Under the pieces are notes generated by a model. The model made no database searches. It saw only the letters and a program-made list of their open reading frames with translations, and had not been told where the DNA came from. Below are positions 7,860-15,918 of a DNA stretch of 64,000 nucleotides, piece after piece. Position numbers and translations under genes: made by a program. Each line of letters starts with the position of its first letter. Within the stretch, counting starts at the first letter, position 1. The stretch comes from Pseudokineococcus marinus. GTDB lineage: Bacteria > Actinomycetota > Actinomycetes > Actinomycetales > Quadrisphaeraceae. Location: NCBI RefSeq assembly GCF_037482405.1, contig NZ_JBBHZZ010000001.1, forward strand, positions 372,001 through 436,000, given 5' to 3'.

Positions 7860-8026
7860 GGGTCCTCCTGTGGTCGTCGCGCCTGGCCGGTGGCTCGACC
7901 GCTCGCGCAGGTCGTGCGTCCGGGCCCGGGGCCCGTGGCCGGTGGGGAGCTGCTCTCCCCCGGCACGCCCTCGACCCTGGACGGCGACGCGCCCTCCCTC
8001 GCGCCAGGACGGCCCTGCGCGGCGTC

Positions 8027-8048
8027 CTGTCACGCGGCTGTCACACGA
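8027..8048 (+). promoter_or_regulatory. 11-bp direct repeat pair CTGTCAC, probable regulator box
   Basis: CTGTCACGCGG (8027) and CTGTCACACGA (8038) are consecutive 11-bp units. They match the minus-strand units of the array at 5817 (CTCTCACGCGC, CCCTCACGGCG), which suggests one regulator for both regions. Confidence 0.5.
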
Positions 8049-8153
8049 GGGGGCCGGAGATGACGAGATGACGGCGCGCGGGCGCGGACCCGGACGCGGG
8101 CGGGGGACGGCGACCGCGGCGAGCGCGCGCGTCAGCCGGGGGCGCCGCCCGGC

Positions 8154-8166
8154 TAGCGTCGGACCG
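8154..8166 (+). promoter_or_regulatory. Leaderless -10 element TAGCGT for the histidine kinase
   Basis: TAGCGT at 8154-8159 is seven bases before GTG 8167, so the transcript probably begins at the start codon. This element is the reason for choosing GTG 8167 over ATG 8068. Confidence 0.5.
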
Positions 8167-9426
8167 GTGGACGGGGTGGGCGGTCGTCGGTCGCGGGCAC
8201 GCCGCTCGAGTCCCCTGCGTCCCGTGCCGGCCGCCCTGGTCGGCGCCGGCGCCGCGCTCGTGCTCCTGGGCGCCCCGGCGGTGGTGGGGGTGGCGGCCCT
8301 CGCGGACGCCGACCGGGAGGCGCTGGGCGAGCGCGCCCGGAGCAGCGCCGCGGTCGTCCTGGCGGCCGCGCCCGGGGCCGAGGCCGGCGGCGCGCTCGAG
8401 CGCCTCGTGGTCGGCGCGCGCGACCCGGGGCTGCTGGAGGTCCTCGTCGTCGTCGACGGCCGGGAGACGTCGTCGGCGACCGGCCTGGGCGTGCAGGACC
8501 TCCCGCGGGAGGTCCGCGACGAGCTCGCGACCGGCCGCCGCGTGGAAGGGGTCGACGACGACGTGGGCCCGACCGTCGAGGGGGGTCGGGCGCTCGTCGT
8601 CGGCCTGGCGGAGGAGTCCGCCCAGGTGGTCGTGCTGGCCTCGACCGCCCCGGTCGAGGCTCGCGCGAGCGCCACGGGCGTGCGCGCGGGCGGCGCCGTC
8701 CTGCTGTCGGCGGCGCTGGCGGCCGGTGCGACGGGGCTGGGGGCGCGCGCACGGCTCCGGACGGAGCGCGAGGCGCACGAGCGCGAGCGCGAGCTCACCG
8801 CCGACCTCGCCCACGAGCTGCGCACGCCCGTCTCGACGCTCGTGGCGGCGTCCTCGCTCGTCGCGCCGATCACCGGCCAGCTCCCCGAGAGCGGCCGCGA
8901 GCCCGTCCAGCTGATGCTCGCGGAGACCGAGCGGCTGCACCGCCTCGTCGAGGACATGCTCCAGCTCTCGCGGCTGGAGCACGGCGACGGCGACGTGGAC
9001 CTCGAGGACGTCGCGGTGCTGCCGCTCGTGCGCGAGGTGCTGGCGGCGCGCGGGTGGGTCGGTGACGTCGCCGTCACCAGCGAGGAGGGCGTCGTGGCGC
9101 GCGCGGACCGCCGCGTCCTCGCCCGCATCACGGTGAACGTCGTCGAGAACGCCCGGCGGCACGGGGCCGGGCAGGTGCGCGTCGGCGCCCGGCTCGAGCG
9201 CGGGCTCGTCGTCCTCGAGGTCGAGGACGACGGCGCGGGCGTCGCGCCGGAGGACCGCGAGCGCGTGTTCGACCGCTTCACCACGACCGGCACCAGCACC
9301 AGCGGCCTCGGGCTGCCGCTGGTGCGCGCCGGCGCCCGGGCCATGGGCGGGGACGCGCACTTCGACGAAGCCCCCGGTGGGGGCGCCCGGGTGGTCGTCT
9401 CCCTCCCGCGAGCGGGCACGACCTGA
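8167..9426 (+). CDS. Membrane sensor histidine kinase
   Basis: 419 residues from GTG 8167 (452 if ATG 8068 is used). Two membrane helices, at about residues 20-45 (AALVGAGAALVLLGAPAVVG) and 175-197 (GAVLLSAALAAGATGLG), enclose an outer sensor domain of about 130 residues without a recognised fold. No HAMP domain is seen. The H-box is ELTADLAHELRTPVSTL, the N-box VNVVENARRHG, and the G-boxes DDGAGVAPEDRERVFDRF and TSGLGLPLVRAG. The nearby OmpR-type regulator is its likely partner. The signal is unknown; the adjacent lipoproteins suggest an envelope signal. Confidence 0.9.
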   Translation: MDGVGGRRSRARRSSPLRPVPAALVGAGAALVLLGAPAVVGVAALADADREALGERARSSAAVVLAAAPGAEAGGALERLVVGARDPGLLEVLVVVDGRETSSATGLGVQDLPREVRDELATGRRVEGVDDDVGPTVEGGRALVVGLAEESAQVVVLASTAPVEARASATGVRAGGAVLLSAALAAGATGLGARARLRTEREAHERERELTADLAHELRTPVSTLVAASSLVAPITGQLPESGREPVQLMLAETERLHRLVEDMLQLSRLEHGDGDVDLEDVAVLPLVREVLAARGWVGDVAVTSEEGVVARADRRVLARITVNVVENARRHGAGQVRVGARLERGLVVLEVEDDGAGVAPEDRERVFDRFTTTGTSTSGLGLPLVRAGARAMGGDAHFDEAPGGGARVVVSLPRAGTT

Positions 9427-9428
9427 CG

Positions 9429-9456
9429 GTCGGCCCGGCCTCCGCCTTCGGCCGAC
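9429..9456. terminator. Hairpin between convergent genes
   Basis: Arms GTCGGCC and GGCCGAC follow the histidine kinase stop, facing the convergent 13E12 remnant. The loop is 14 bases, so the call is weak. Confidence 0.3.
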
Positions 9457-9502
9457 GGTCCGAGGACGGCCCCTGCGCGCGAGCCCACCCCACGGCGGCG
9501 CG

Positions 9503-10389
9503 TCACGGGTCGTCCCCGTCGGCGCGCTGCGTCGGGGAGGACTCGCCGGGGGCCGTCGGCAGGTGGGTGCGACCGCTGCCGCCGGGCAGGTCGGGGGTCT
9601 CGGGGGGCAGGGACTCGTCGGGAGGGCAGGACGGGTCGGGGCCACGGGAGGCGTCGGTCGGGCGGGCGTGCCGCGAGCCCCGGTCGCGAGCCAGGCGCAC
9701 CTCGTCGGCGGCACCGGGCTCGACGACGTCGACGGCCCCGCTCCTGCGGTCGGGCTCGGGATCGGGCTCGTCAGGCCGACCAGGCTCGTCAGGCCGGGCA
9801 GGTGCGTCGGACCGGCCCGCCCCGCGCCCGCCGGTGCGGGCGACCCGCTGCGCCGGCAGCCCCGACCCCGTCACGAACGCGACCGTCGCCTGCCGCCGCG
9901 CCGCCGTCGCCGGGTGCACCCCCAGCACCCACGCCAGCTCCCCGCGACCGTCCCCCGCCCGCGACCGCGCCAGCACCGCCCGTTCCCCCGGCGTCGACCC
10001 GCCCGGCACCAGCGCCTCACCCCGGGCCGCGACCTCCCCGAGCACCAGCACCTGCGCGGCCTGGGCGACGCGCACCAGGGCCTCGAGCTACCCAGGACCG
10101 CCCGCAGGTCGCCCGTGGCCACCGACCACAGCCCCAGACCCGCCACCGCCGCACGCCCCACCTCCAGGGCCGACCGCAGCGCCGCGAGCGCGGGAGCCGC
10201 GCCAGCACCGGAGACCGAGGCGGGCACGGCGCCCGGTACGGCACCCGGTGCACCCGGCCCCGGCACCGCCTCGTCCTCCACACCCACGACCGTAGGGGCG
10301 ACCACCGACAACGGCTCGAACACGTGTTCGACGAGGCGGCACCCGCGGCGGCCCTGACCGTCGACGCCCGCCGGGCAGGCGCCCAGCAC
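9503..10389 (-). pseudogene. Decayed 13E12-repeat (DUF222) family gene
   Basis: Two minus-strand frames together give a DUF222-like protein. The first half reads VEHVFEPLSVVAPTVVG, ALAALRSALEVGRAAVAG and SVATGDLRAVLG. The second half, in another frame, reads LEALVRVAQAAQVLVLGEVAA, GGSTPGERAVLARSRAGD and ELAWVLGVHPATAARR. The frames meet near 10088, where GGTAGCTCGAG stands where GGTGAGCTCGAG would restore the frame, a one-base loss. After about 130 further residues the sequence is Pro/Arg-rich low complexity and stops, with no HNH nuclease motif. Family members are usually over 400 residues with a C-terminal HNH domain. A perfect SOS box lies near the N-terminus, as in mycobacterial members. 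Confidence 0.65.
10316..10331. promoter_or_regulatory. SOS box (LexA site) TCGAACACGTGTTCGA
   Basis: A perfect 16-bp palindrome matching the actinobacterial consensus TCGAAC-N4-GTTCGA. It lies at the 5' end of the decayed 13E12 gene. In mycobacteria 13E12 genes are known LexA targets with the box at or inside the coding start. Confidence 0.75.
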
Positions 10390-10399
10390 CCCACCCGCC

Positions 10400-10411
10400 T
10401 AGCGTCACGGC
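10400..10411 (+). promoter_or_regulatory. Leaderless -10 element TAGCGT for the aldo/keto reductase
   Basis: TAGCGT at 10400-10405 lies six bases before ATG 10412. No Shine-Dalgarno is present. Confidence 0.5.
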
Positions 10412-11371
10412 ATGCGGATGAGGAACCTCGGCAGCAGCGGCCTGCGCGTCTCGGCGGTCGGTCTGGGCTGCAACAACTTCGGCGGCCGGCTCGACCAGGA
10501 GGCGACGACGGCGGTCGTCGACGCCTGCTTCGACCACGGCGTCACCTTCTTCGACACCGCCGACGTCTACGGCGGCCAGGGCGCCTCCGAGGAGGCGCTC
10601 GGCCGGGCCCTCGAGGGCCGTCGCGACGACGTCGTGCTCGCCACCAAGTTCGGCCTCGACATGGGCGGCCTCTACGGCGACGACTTCGGCGCCCGCGGCT
10701 CACGGCGGTACCTGCGGCGCGCCGTCGAGGGCTCGCTGCGCCGGCTGCGGACCGACCACGTCGACCTCCTGCAGTACCACCGCCCCGACGGCGTGACGCC
10801 GCTCGAGGAGACGCTGACGGCGATGGGCGAGCTCGTCACCGAGGGCAAGGTCCGCTACGTCGGCACCTCGAACCTGCCCGCGTGGCAGGTCGCCGACGCG
10901 TCGTGGACGGCGCGGACCGCCCACCTCGCGCCCTTCGTGTCCGAGCAGTCCGAGTACTCGCTGCTGCGCCGCGGCGCCGAGGCCGAGCTGCTGCCCGCCT
11001 GCGCCGCGCACGGCGTCGGCTTCCTCCCCTACTTCCCCCTGGCGTCGGGGCTGCTCACCGGCAAGTACCGCCGCGGCGAGCAGGCCCCCGACGGGACGCG
11101 CCTCGCCGGGGACATGGGCCCGAGCTGGCTCACGGACGAGGCGTTCGACGTCGCCGAGGCCGTCGCCTCCTTCGCGGAGCAGCGCGAGCGGTCGATGCTC
11201 GACGTGGCGTTCGCGGGCCTGCTGGCCCGCCCCGAGGTGTCGTCCGTCATCGCGGGGGCGACGAGGCCCGAGCAGGTCGCGGCCAACGCCGCCGCCGGCG
11301 ACTGGGAGATGCCCGACGCCGACGCCGCGGAGCTGCGGTCGGCCCTCGACACGGCGACCGCCGCCCGCTGA
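10412..11371 (+). CDS. Aldo/keto reductase
   Basis: 319 residues, the usual length of the family. The catalytic tetrad is visible: Asp and Tyr in FFDTADVYGG, Lys in VLATKFGLD, His in DLLQYHRPD. The NADPH-binding C-terminal part has SVIAGATRPEQVAANAAA. The enzyme would reduce aldehydes or ketones with NADPH in the cytosol, and the substrate cannot be predicted. The ATG start is supported by a leaderless -10 element six bases upstream. It is transcribed alone and followed by a strong hairpin. Confidence 0.92.
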   Translation: MRMRNLGSSGLRVSAVGLGCNNFGGRLDQEATTAVVDACFDHGVTFFDTADVYGGQGASEEALGRALEGRRDDVVLATKFGLDMGGLYGDDFGARGSRRYLRRAVEGSLRRLRTDHVDLLQYHRPDGVTPLEETLTAMGELVTEGKVRYVGTSNLPAWQVADASWTARTAHLAPFVSEQSEYSLLRRGAEAELLPACAAHGVGFLPYFPLASGLLTGKYRRGEQAPDGTRLAGDMGPSWLTDEAFDVAEAVASFAEQRERSMLDVAFAGLLARPEVSSVIAGATRPEQVAANAAAGDWEMPDADAAELRSALDTATAAR

Positions 11372-11435
11372 GCGCCCGCCGCCCTCGCCCCCGCCTCCCC
11401 GCGTCCCCAGGCCCCACCCTCCGCAGCACCCCGAG

Positions 11436-11470
11436 CCCCCGCTGCGCCGCCCCGGACGGCGCAGCGGGGG
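11436..11470 (+). terminator. Strong terminator-like hairpin after the aldo/keto reductase
   Basis: Perfect 14-bp arms (CCCCCGCTGCGCCG and CGGCGCAGCGGGGG) with a 7-base loop, 65 bases after the stop. No U-tract follows. Confidence 0.55.
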
Positions 11471-11560
11471 AACACCGGGCCGACCGCGGTCGTTGACCGC
11501 ATCGACAGTTGAACGTTGGAACATCACGGCGGCCGAGGGGCCGGCGCGCAGGAGGCGGTC

Positions 11561-12706
11561 ATGCAGTTCGGGGTCTTCACGGTCGGCGACGTCACGCCCG
11601 ACCCGACGACGGGGCGCACGCCCACCGAGCACGAGCGGATCCGGGCGATGGTGGCCATCGCCCGCAAGGCCGAGGAGGTCGGGCTCGACGTCTTCGCCAC
11701 CGGCGAGCACCACAACGAGCCCTTCGTGCCCAGCTCGCCGACGACGATGCTCGGCTACGTCGCCGCGCAGACCGAGCGGTTGCTGCTCTCGACCGCCGTG
11801 ACGCTCATCACGACGAACGACCCGGTGAAGATCGCCGAGGACTACGCGATGCTCCAGCACCTCTCGGGCGGGCGGGTCGACCTCACGATGGGCCGCGGCA
11901 ACACCGGCCCGGTGTACCCCTGGTTCGGCAAGGACATCCGCGACGGCATCCCGCTGGCGATCGAGAACTACGCCCTGCTGCGCCGGCTGTGGACCGAGGA
12001 CGTCGTCGACTGGGAGGGGCGATTCCGCACGCCCCTGCAGTCCTTCACCTCGACCCCGCGCCCGCTCGACGGCGTCCCGCCCTTCGTGTGGCACGGCTCG
12101 ATCCGCAGCCCCGAGATCGCCGAGCAGGCCGCGTACTACGGCGACGGGTTCTTCGCGAACCACATCTTCTGGCCCAAGGAGCACTTCATCCGGCTCGTCG
12201 ACTTCTACCGGCGCCGCTACGAGCACTACGGCCACGGCTCCGCCGACCAGGCGGTCGTCGGGCTCGGCGGCCAGGTCTTCCTGCACAAGAACAGCCAGGA
12301 GGCCGTCCGCCGGTTCCGCCCGTACTTCGACGAGGCCCCGGTCTACGGGCACGGGCCGTCGCTGGAGGAGTTCACCGAGCACACGCCGCTGACCGTCGGC
12401 AGCCCGCAGGAGGTCATCGACAAGACGCTGACCTTCCGCGAGCACTTCGGCGACTACCAGCGCCAGCTGTTCCTCATCGACCACGCGGGCCTGCCCCTGG
12501 ACGTCGTGCTCGAGCAGATGGAGCTCCTGGGGTCGGAGGTCGTGCCCGTGCTGCGGCGCGAGATGGACGCGATGCGCCCGGCCCACGTGCCCGACGCCCC
12601 GACGCACGCGTCCCGCGTGGCGGCCCGGGACGCCGCGGCGCGCGGCGGTGACCGGGAGACCGGTCTCGGCGCGCCGACGCCCGCGACGGCTGCGACGGTG
12701 GCCTGA
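11561..12706 (+). CDS. CE1758-family luciferase-like FMN-dependent monooxygenase
   Basis: 381 residues from ATG 11561, with AGGAGG five bases upstream. The TIM-barrel features are plain: MQFGVFTVGDVTPDP, DVFATGEHHNEPFV, LLLSTAVTLITTNDPV, YAMLQHLSGGRVDLTMGRG, FVWHGSIRSPEIAEQAA, and TVGSPQEVIDKTLTFREHF. These match the CE1758 group of the bacterial-luciferase-like (LLM) superfamily. It uses reduced FMN supplied by a partner, and the next gene, overlapping by one base at the stop/start (TGATG), is an FMN reductase of the matching CE1759 group. The substrate is unknown. TTGACC at 11493 may be part of its promoter. Confidence 0.9.
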   Translation: MQFGVFTVGDVTPDPTTGRTPTEHERIRAMVAIARKAEEVGLDVFATGEHHNEPFVPSSPTTMLGYVAAQTERLLLSTAVTLITTNDPVKIAEDYAMLQHLSGGRVDLTMGRGNTGPVYPWFGKDIRDGIPLAIENYALLRRLWTEDVVDWEGRFRTPLQSFTSTPRPLDGVPPFVWHGSIRSPEIAEQAAYYGDGFFANHIFWPKEHFIRLVDFYRRRYEHYGHGSADQAVVGLGGQVFLHKNSQEAVRRFRPYFDEAPVYGHGPSLEEFTEHTPLTVGSPQEVIDKTLTFREHFGDYQRQLFLIDHAGLPLDVVLEQMELLGSEVVPVLRREMDAMRPAHVPDAPTHASRVAARDAAARGGDRETGLGAPTPATAATVA

Positions 12707-13254
12707 TGGAGCGCCGGTCCCTCGTCGTCCTCTCCGCCGGTCTCGGGCAGCCGTCCTCGACCCGGCTGCTCGCCGACCGCCTGGCCGCCGGGGCCGTCGA
12801 CGCCCTGGCGGGGCGCGGCCTCGAGGCCGAGACCACCGTGGTCGAGGTCCGCGACCTCGCCCGCGACCTGGCCGACCACCTCATCGCCAACGCCACGAGC
12901 CCCGCCCTGCGGACGGCGCTCGACGCCGTCGCCGGCGCCGACGCGGTCGTCGCGGTGACGCCGGTCTTCGCGGCCTCCTACAGCGGGTTGTTCAAGACCT
13001 TCGTCGACGCGCTCGACCGGGACGCGCTCACCGGCGTCCCGGTCGTCGTCGGCGCGACGGCGGGCACCCAGCGGCACTCGCTCGTGCTCGAGCACGCGAT
13101 GCGCCCGCTCTTCGCGCACCTGCGCGCCCTCGTGCTGCCGACGGCGGTCTTCGCGGCGCCGGAGGACTGGGGCGGCGAGGCCGGCCGGTCCGGCGACGCC
13201 CTCTCCGCCCGCGTCTCGCGGGCGGCGGGCGAGCTCGCCGAGGTCGTCGCGGGG
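12706..13254 (+). CDS. CE1759-family NADPH-dependent FMN reductase, 3' end lost in gap
   Basis: 183 residues are visible before the run of N. The flavodoxin-like fold is shown by LVVLSAGLGQPSSTRLLADRL, ADAVVAVTPVFAASYSGLFKTFVDAL and VVVGATAGTQRHSLVLEHAM. Start ATG 12706 overlaps the stop of the upstream monooxygenase. Such pairs work as a two-component monooxygenase, with this enzyme reducing FMN. By family length only a few residues should be missing, so the gap probably also contains the start of the following monooxygenase. Confidence 0.85.
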
Positions 13255-13551
13255 NNNNNNNNNNNNNNNNNNNNNNNNNNNNNNNNNNNNNNNNNNNNNN
13301 NNNNNNNNNNNNNNNNNNNNNNNNNNNNNNNNNNNNNNNNNNNNNNNNNNNNNNNNNNNNNNNNNNNNNNNNNNNNNNNNNNNNNNNNNNNNNNNNNNNN
13401 NNNNNNNNNNNNNNNNNNNNNNNNNNNNNNNNNNNNNNNNNNNNNNNNNNNNNNNNNNNNNNNNNNNNNNNNNNNNNNNNNNNNNNNNNNNNNNNNNNNN
13501 NNNNNNNNNNNNNNNNNNNNNNNNNNNNNNNNNNNNNNNNNNNNNNNNNNN
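13255..13551. other. Assembly gap (297 N)
   Basis: Unresolved bases of unknown true length. The gap holds the end of the FMN reductase gene and the start of an FAD monooxygenase gene. The two reading frames match across it by chance or by gap sizing; they are not one protein. Confidence 0.95.
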
Positions 13552-14616
13552 GGCGGCGGCGCCGTGACGCTCACGAGCGGCGGCACCGCCGCCCTGCGCG
13601 CGCTCGGCGTCGACGTCGCGGACCTCGGCCGCCACCTCGAGGTGCTCGACAGCCGCACCGACGACGGGCGGCCCCTCATGCGCGTCCCGCTCGGCGACCT
13701 GGGACGGCGGTGGGGGACGCCGACGACGAGCGTCCTGCGCCGCACCCTGCTCGACCGGCTCGCCGCCCGGCTGCCGGACGGCTCGCTGGTCACCGGCGCC
13801 GCCGTGGAGGAGGTCGAGCCGCACCGGCGCCGCCCGGTCGTGCACCGGGCCGACGGGGCGAGCGCCGCGGCGGACGTCGTCGTCGGCGCCGACGGCGAGC
13901 GCTCCCCCGTCCGCCGGTGCCTGCGGCCCGGCGCGGTGCCCGCCCGCACGGGCTGGACGACGTGGCAGGGCTGCTCGCGGGTCGACCACCCGCTCACCGG
14001 CGGCGACCGCGTCCTCTTCATGACCGGTCCGGCCGGGTTCTGCGACCTGCAGCCCGCCGGCGACGGGCTGCTGCAGTGGTCCTTCAGCACGCCGCCCGGC
14101 GCCCTGCCGGCGTCGACGCCCGCAGGCGCGGCGGCCGCCGCGCTCCGCGAGCGCTTCGGCGGCTGGGCCGACCCCGTGCCCGACGTCCTCGCCGCGGCGC
14201 TCGGCCGCCCCGACGACGCGGCGGAGGGCGGCCCCACGGGCTGGGACCACCGCACCGCTCCCGTGCCCGCCGTGTGGGGCGCGGGCGCCGTCACGCTCGT
14301 CGGCGACGCCGCGCACGTCATGCCCCCGAGCCTCGGCCAGGGGGTCAACCAGGCGCTCGAGGACGCCCACGCGCTGGCCGCCGCGCTGGCGGTCCTCCCG
14401 GTCGGGGCCGCGACGGCCGACGTGGCGGCGGCGCTGCGGGGCTACGAGGCCCGACGGGCGCGCCAGGTCCGCCCCGTGGCGGCCCTGGCCGGCAGCGAGC
14501 AGGCGATCACCCACCGCGCGCTGAGCCGCGGCGTCATGCGTTCCCTGCCCGACGCCTGGGCGCTCGGGCTGTGGGGCTCGATGGTGCGCCGCAGCAGCGC
14601 CGCCCTCGCGGGCTGA
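13552..14616 (+). CDS. FAD-dependent monooxygenase, N-terminus lost in gap
   Basis: 354 residues remain. The N-terminal GxGxxG FAD loop is missing. Present are the NAD(P)H/FAD motif ADVVVGADGERSPVRR (the DG motif), and LVGDAAHVMPPSLGQGVNQALEDA, the second FAD-binding motif (GD) of the PHBH-type flavin monooxygenases. The C-terminal helix region (RARQVRPVAALAGSEQAIT) is typical of salicylate- or urate-hydroxylase-like members. It follows the luciferase-like monooxygenase pair on the same strand, but a common pathway is only a guess. Full family length is about 380-400 residues, so little is lost. Confidence 0.85.
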   Translation, partial: GGGAVTLTSGGTAALRALGVDVADLGRHLEVLDSRTDDGRPLMRVPLGDLGRRWGTPTTSVLRRTLLDRLAARLPDGSLVTGAAVEEVEPHRRRPVVHRADGASAAADVVVGADGERSPVRRCLRPGAVPARTGWTTWQGCSRVDHPLTGGDRVLFMTGPAGFCDLQPAGDGLLQWSFSTPPGALPASTPAGAAAAALRERFGGWADPVPDVLAAALGRPDDAAEGGPTGWDHRTAPVPAVWGAGAVTLVGDAAHVMPPSLGQGVNQALEDAHALAAALAVLPVGAATADVAAALRGYEARRARQVRPVAALAGSEQAITHRALSRGVMRSLPDAWALGLWGSMVRRSSAALAG

Positions 14617-14633
14617 CCTCGCGAGCCGCGAAC

Positions 14634-14656
14634 GGCTCGGGCGTCGCCCCCGAGCC
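14634..14656. terminator. Hairpin between convergent genes
   Basis: Arms GGCTCGGG and CCCGAGCC with a 7-base loop lie between the FAD monooxygenase (plus) and gbcB (minus), so the hairpin could serve both directions. Confidence 0.45.
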
Positions 14657-14686
14657 CTGCGCCTCGAACGCCCCGCCTCGAACGAC

Positions 14687-15895
14687 CTACGCCTCGATCG
14701 ACAGGTTGCCGAGGGGCTTCGAGGAGCAGAGCAGCACCTTGCCCATCCTGACCTCGCGCGGCCGGATGCCGCCGTTGTGCTGCATGTCCACCTCCCCCTC
14801 GAGGAGGGTCGCCTTGCACGTGCCGCACACGCCCTCGCTGCACGACGACGGCGGCGTGAGCCCGGCGCGGAAGGCGGCCTGCAGCACCGTCTCGTCCGCC
14901 CCGCACTCGATGCTGCGCCCGCTGCGCGTGAGCTGGACGACGTACGTGGGCGTCGCCCCCTCCTCCGCGGCCGGCTCGTCGGCGCCGCCCGCGAGCGGCT
15001 GCCCGTGGGCGTCCGTCGGCTCGTAGGGCACCAGGGCGTCGGCCACGCCGTCGCCGAACTCGGCGCGCGGCAGCTCCTCGAAGGTGAAGGTCTCCTCGTG
15101 CCGGCGCGCGGGGTCGTGGCCGACGGCGAGCAGCGCCTCCCGCACCATCCGCATGTACGGCTCGGGGCCGCAGACGAAGACCTCCCGCTCGCGCAGGTCC
15201 GGCACGAGGTCCGCGAGGCGCTGCGCGTCCAGCCGCCCGCGGTGGCCCCGCCACCGCTCCCCCTCCGGGACGGTGCTGGCGAGGGTCTCGACGCGCAGGT
15301 GGGTGCCGATGGCGTCCATGGCGCGCAGCTCGTCGCGGAAGATGACGTCCGCCGGGGTGCGCACGCTGTTGAGCAGGACGACGTCCGCCGTCGAGCCGAG
15401 GTCCACGAGCGTCCGCGCCATGGACATCATCGGCGTGATGCCGGAGCCGGCGGCGAGGAAGAGGTACTTGTCGGCCGGGTGGCGGACGGTGGTGAAGCCC
15501 CCGAGCGGGGCGTGGACGACGAGCTCGCTGCCCTCGCGCACGTGGGCGTGCAGCCACTCCGAGACGACGCCGCCCGGCTGGCGCTTGACCGTGATGGTGA
15601 GCAGGTACGGGCGCGTGGGGGGCGAGGACACGGTGTAGGAGCGCATCCGCTCCACGCCGTCGACGGTGAGCCGCAGGGTGACGAACTGGCCGGGCTCGAA
15701 GTGGAAGAGGTGCCCGTCCCCCTTCGTCGCGAAGGTGAAGCTCTTCGTGTCGTGGCTGATGTCGCGCACGTGCCGGCAGACGAGCACGGACTCGTCCTCG
15801 GCGTCCCCCCAGCAGGAGAGCGTGGACGGGTGCGCGACCTGGTGCACCGCCGGGACGGTGACGGCCTCGGCGAGGGCGTCGGTGGTGGTGGACAC
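14687..15895 (-). CDS. gbcB: Glycine betaine demethylase reductase subunit GbcB
   Basis: 402 residues from GTG 15895 (AGGAGG eight bases upstream). An FAD-binding barrel comes first (RMRSYTVSSPP, the RxYS motif), then an NAD-binding domain (YLFLAAGSGITPMMSM, VFVCGPEPYMRMVREALL), then a plant-type [2Fe-2S] ferredoxin domain at the C-terminus with Cys in SSCSEGVCGTCKATLLEGE and LLCSSKPL. This is the layout of reductases that feed Rieske oxygenases. The upstream gene, 23 bases away, encodes the oxygenase. Together they would remove one methyl group from glycine betaine as formaldehyde, giving dimethylglycine. Downstream genes for dimethylglycine and sarcosine oxidation support this assignment. 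The linker between NAD and ferredoxin domains is unusually acidic. Confidence 0.88.
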   Translation of the reverse strand: MSTTTDALAEAVTVPAVHQVAHPSTLSCWGDAEDESVLVCRHVRDISHDTKSFTFATKGDGHLFHFEPGQFVTLRLTVDGVERMRSYTVSSPPTRPYLLTITVKRQPGGVVSEWLHAHVREGSELVVHAPLGGFTTVRHPADKYLFLAAGSGITPMMSMARTLVDLGSTADVVLLNSVRTPADVIFRDELRAMDAIGTHLRVETLASTVPEGERWRGHRGRLDAQRLADLVPDLREREVFVCGPEPYMRMVREALLAVGHDPARRHEETFTFEELPRAEFGDGVADALVPYEPTDAHGQPLAGGADEPAAEEGATPTYVVQLTRSGRSIECGADETVLQAAFRAGLTPPSSCSEGVCGTCKATLLEGEVDMQHNGGIRPREVRMGKVLLCSSKPLGNLSIEA

Positions 15896-15918
15896 GGGCG
15901 GCCCTCCTGCGGCGGCGC

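Larger units (their letters stand above)
7860..8166. other. Divergent promoter region of the two-component cluster
   Basis: This 307-base stretch has no gene. It separates the lipoprotein-regulator transcript (leftward) from the histidine kinase (rightward). It contains the 11-bp direct repeat pair at 8027-8048 and the leaderless -10 element at 8154. An ATG at 8068 is in frame with the kinase and remains an alternative start. Confidence 0.6.

Noticed and set aside
12706..14616. One long protein spanning the N run
   Set aside because: The first half is an FMN reductase and the second a PHBH-type monooxygenase lacking its FAD loop. The common frame is an effect of gap sizing.
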